The notes under the pieces: generated by a model
Seen by the model: only the letters and a program-made list of their open reading frames with translations
What the model was told of the DNA's origin: nothing
Databases searched by the model: none
Made by a program: the position numbers and the translations under genes
In this document: positions 5,330 to 5,339 of the stretch, piece by piece
How positions within the stretch are numbered: the stretch's first letter is position 1
Layout of the letters: each line of letters opens with the position of its first letter
Origin: Desulfohalobiaceae bacterium
Lineage (GTDB): Bacteria; Desulfobacterota; Desulfovibrionia; Desulfovibrionales; Desulfothermaceae
Direction of reading: 5' to 3'
Assembly (NCBI GenBank): GCA_021737525.1
Contig: JAIPDU010000129.1
Coordinates: 1-5,339 of the forward strand
DNA length: 5,339 nt

Positions 5330-5339
5330 ATGAACATGG
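5330..5339 (+). CDS. Start of next gene, probably fliJ (partial)
   Basis: Only the first codons (Met-Asn-Met) are inside the window. The call rests on the GGAGAAGG site at 5313-5320 and on gene order: in fliF-fliG-fliH-fliI operons the next gene is usually fliJ, encoding the coiled-coil protein that sits in the FliI ring as a stalk. Nothing in the few visible residues confirms this. It lies 185 bp after the fliI stop, of which 138 bp are repeat array; fliI and fliJ are normally adjacent or overlapping. Confidence 0.4.

Overview
This window is a piece of a bacterial flagellar operon, read entirely on the + strand. It covers the MS-ring and switch base of the basal body and the soluble part of the flagellar type III export machine. 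Four intact genes are present in the conserved order fliF, fliG, fliH, fliI. A start codon for a further gene, probably fliJ, sits at the right edge. High G+C, strong G/C bias at third codon positions, FliF/FliG/FliH sequences of Desulfovibrio-like character and short tandem heptamers in the gaps suggest a Desulfobacterota member, perhaps Desulfovibrionales. This placement is an impression from the sequence, not a search result.

Layout: 1-341 is a leader without a convincing gene. It holds a good sigma-54-type promoter match (38-53) and GC-rich potential RNA hairpins. fliF (342-1883) encodes the MS-ring protein. A gap of 183 bp (1884-2066) follows, unusual because fliF and fliG are normally tightly packed. 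It is a mosaic of degenerate heptamer repeats, an AT-rich palindrome and a segment resembling a dispersed repeat. fliG (2067-3074), fliH (3058-3843) and fliI (3831-5144) overlap one another by 17 and 13 bp, which indicates translational coupling. Directly on the fliI stop codon begins a 140-bp array of 20 near-perfect 7-bp units, followed by a 45-bp spacer with a ribosome binding site and the start of the next gene.

How the genes work together: FliF forms the inner-membrane MS ring. FliG binds the FliF C-terminal tail and is the rotor part that meets the stator. FliI is the export ATPase, and FliH is its regulator and tether to the C ring. FliJ, if that is what follows, is the FliI-associated central stalk. 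The protein-coding content is ordinary. The unusual part is the repeat content of the gaps, above all the heptamer array that appears to have grown out of the last codons of fliI and pushed fliI and the next gene apart. I found no mobile element with a transposase, no RNA gene and no CRISPR array.
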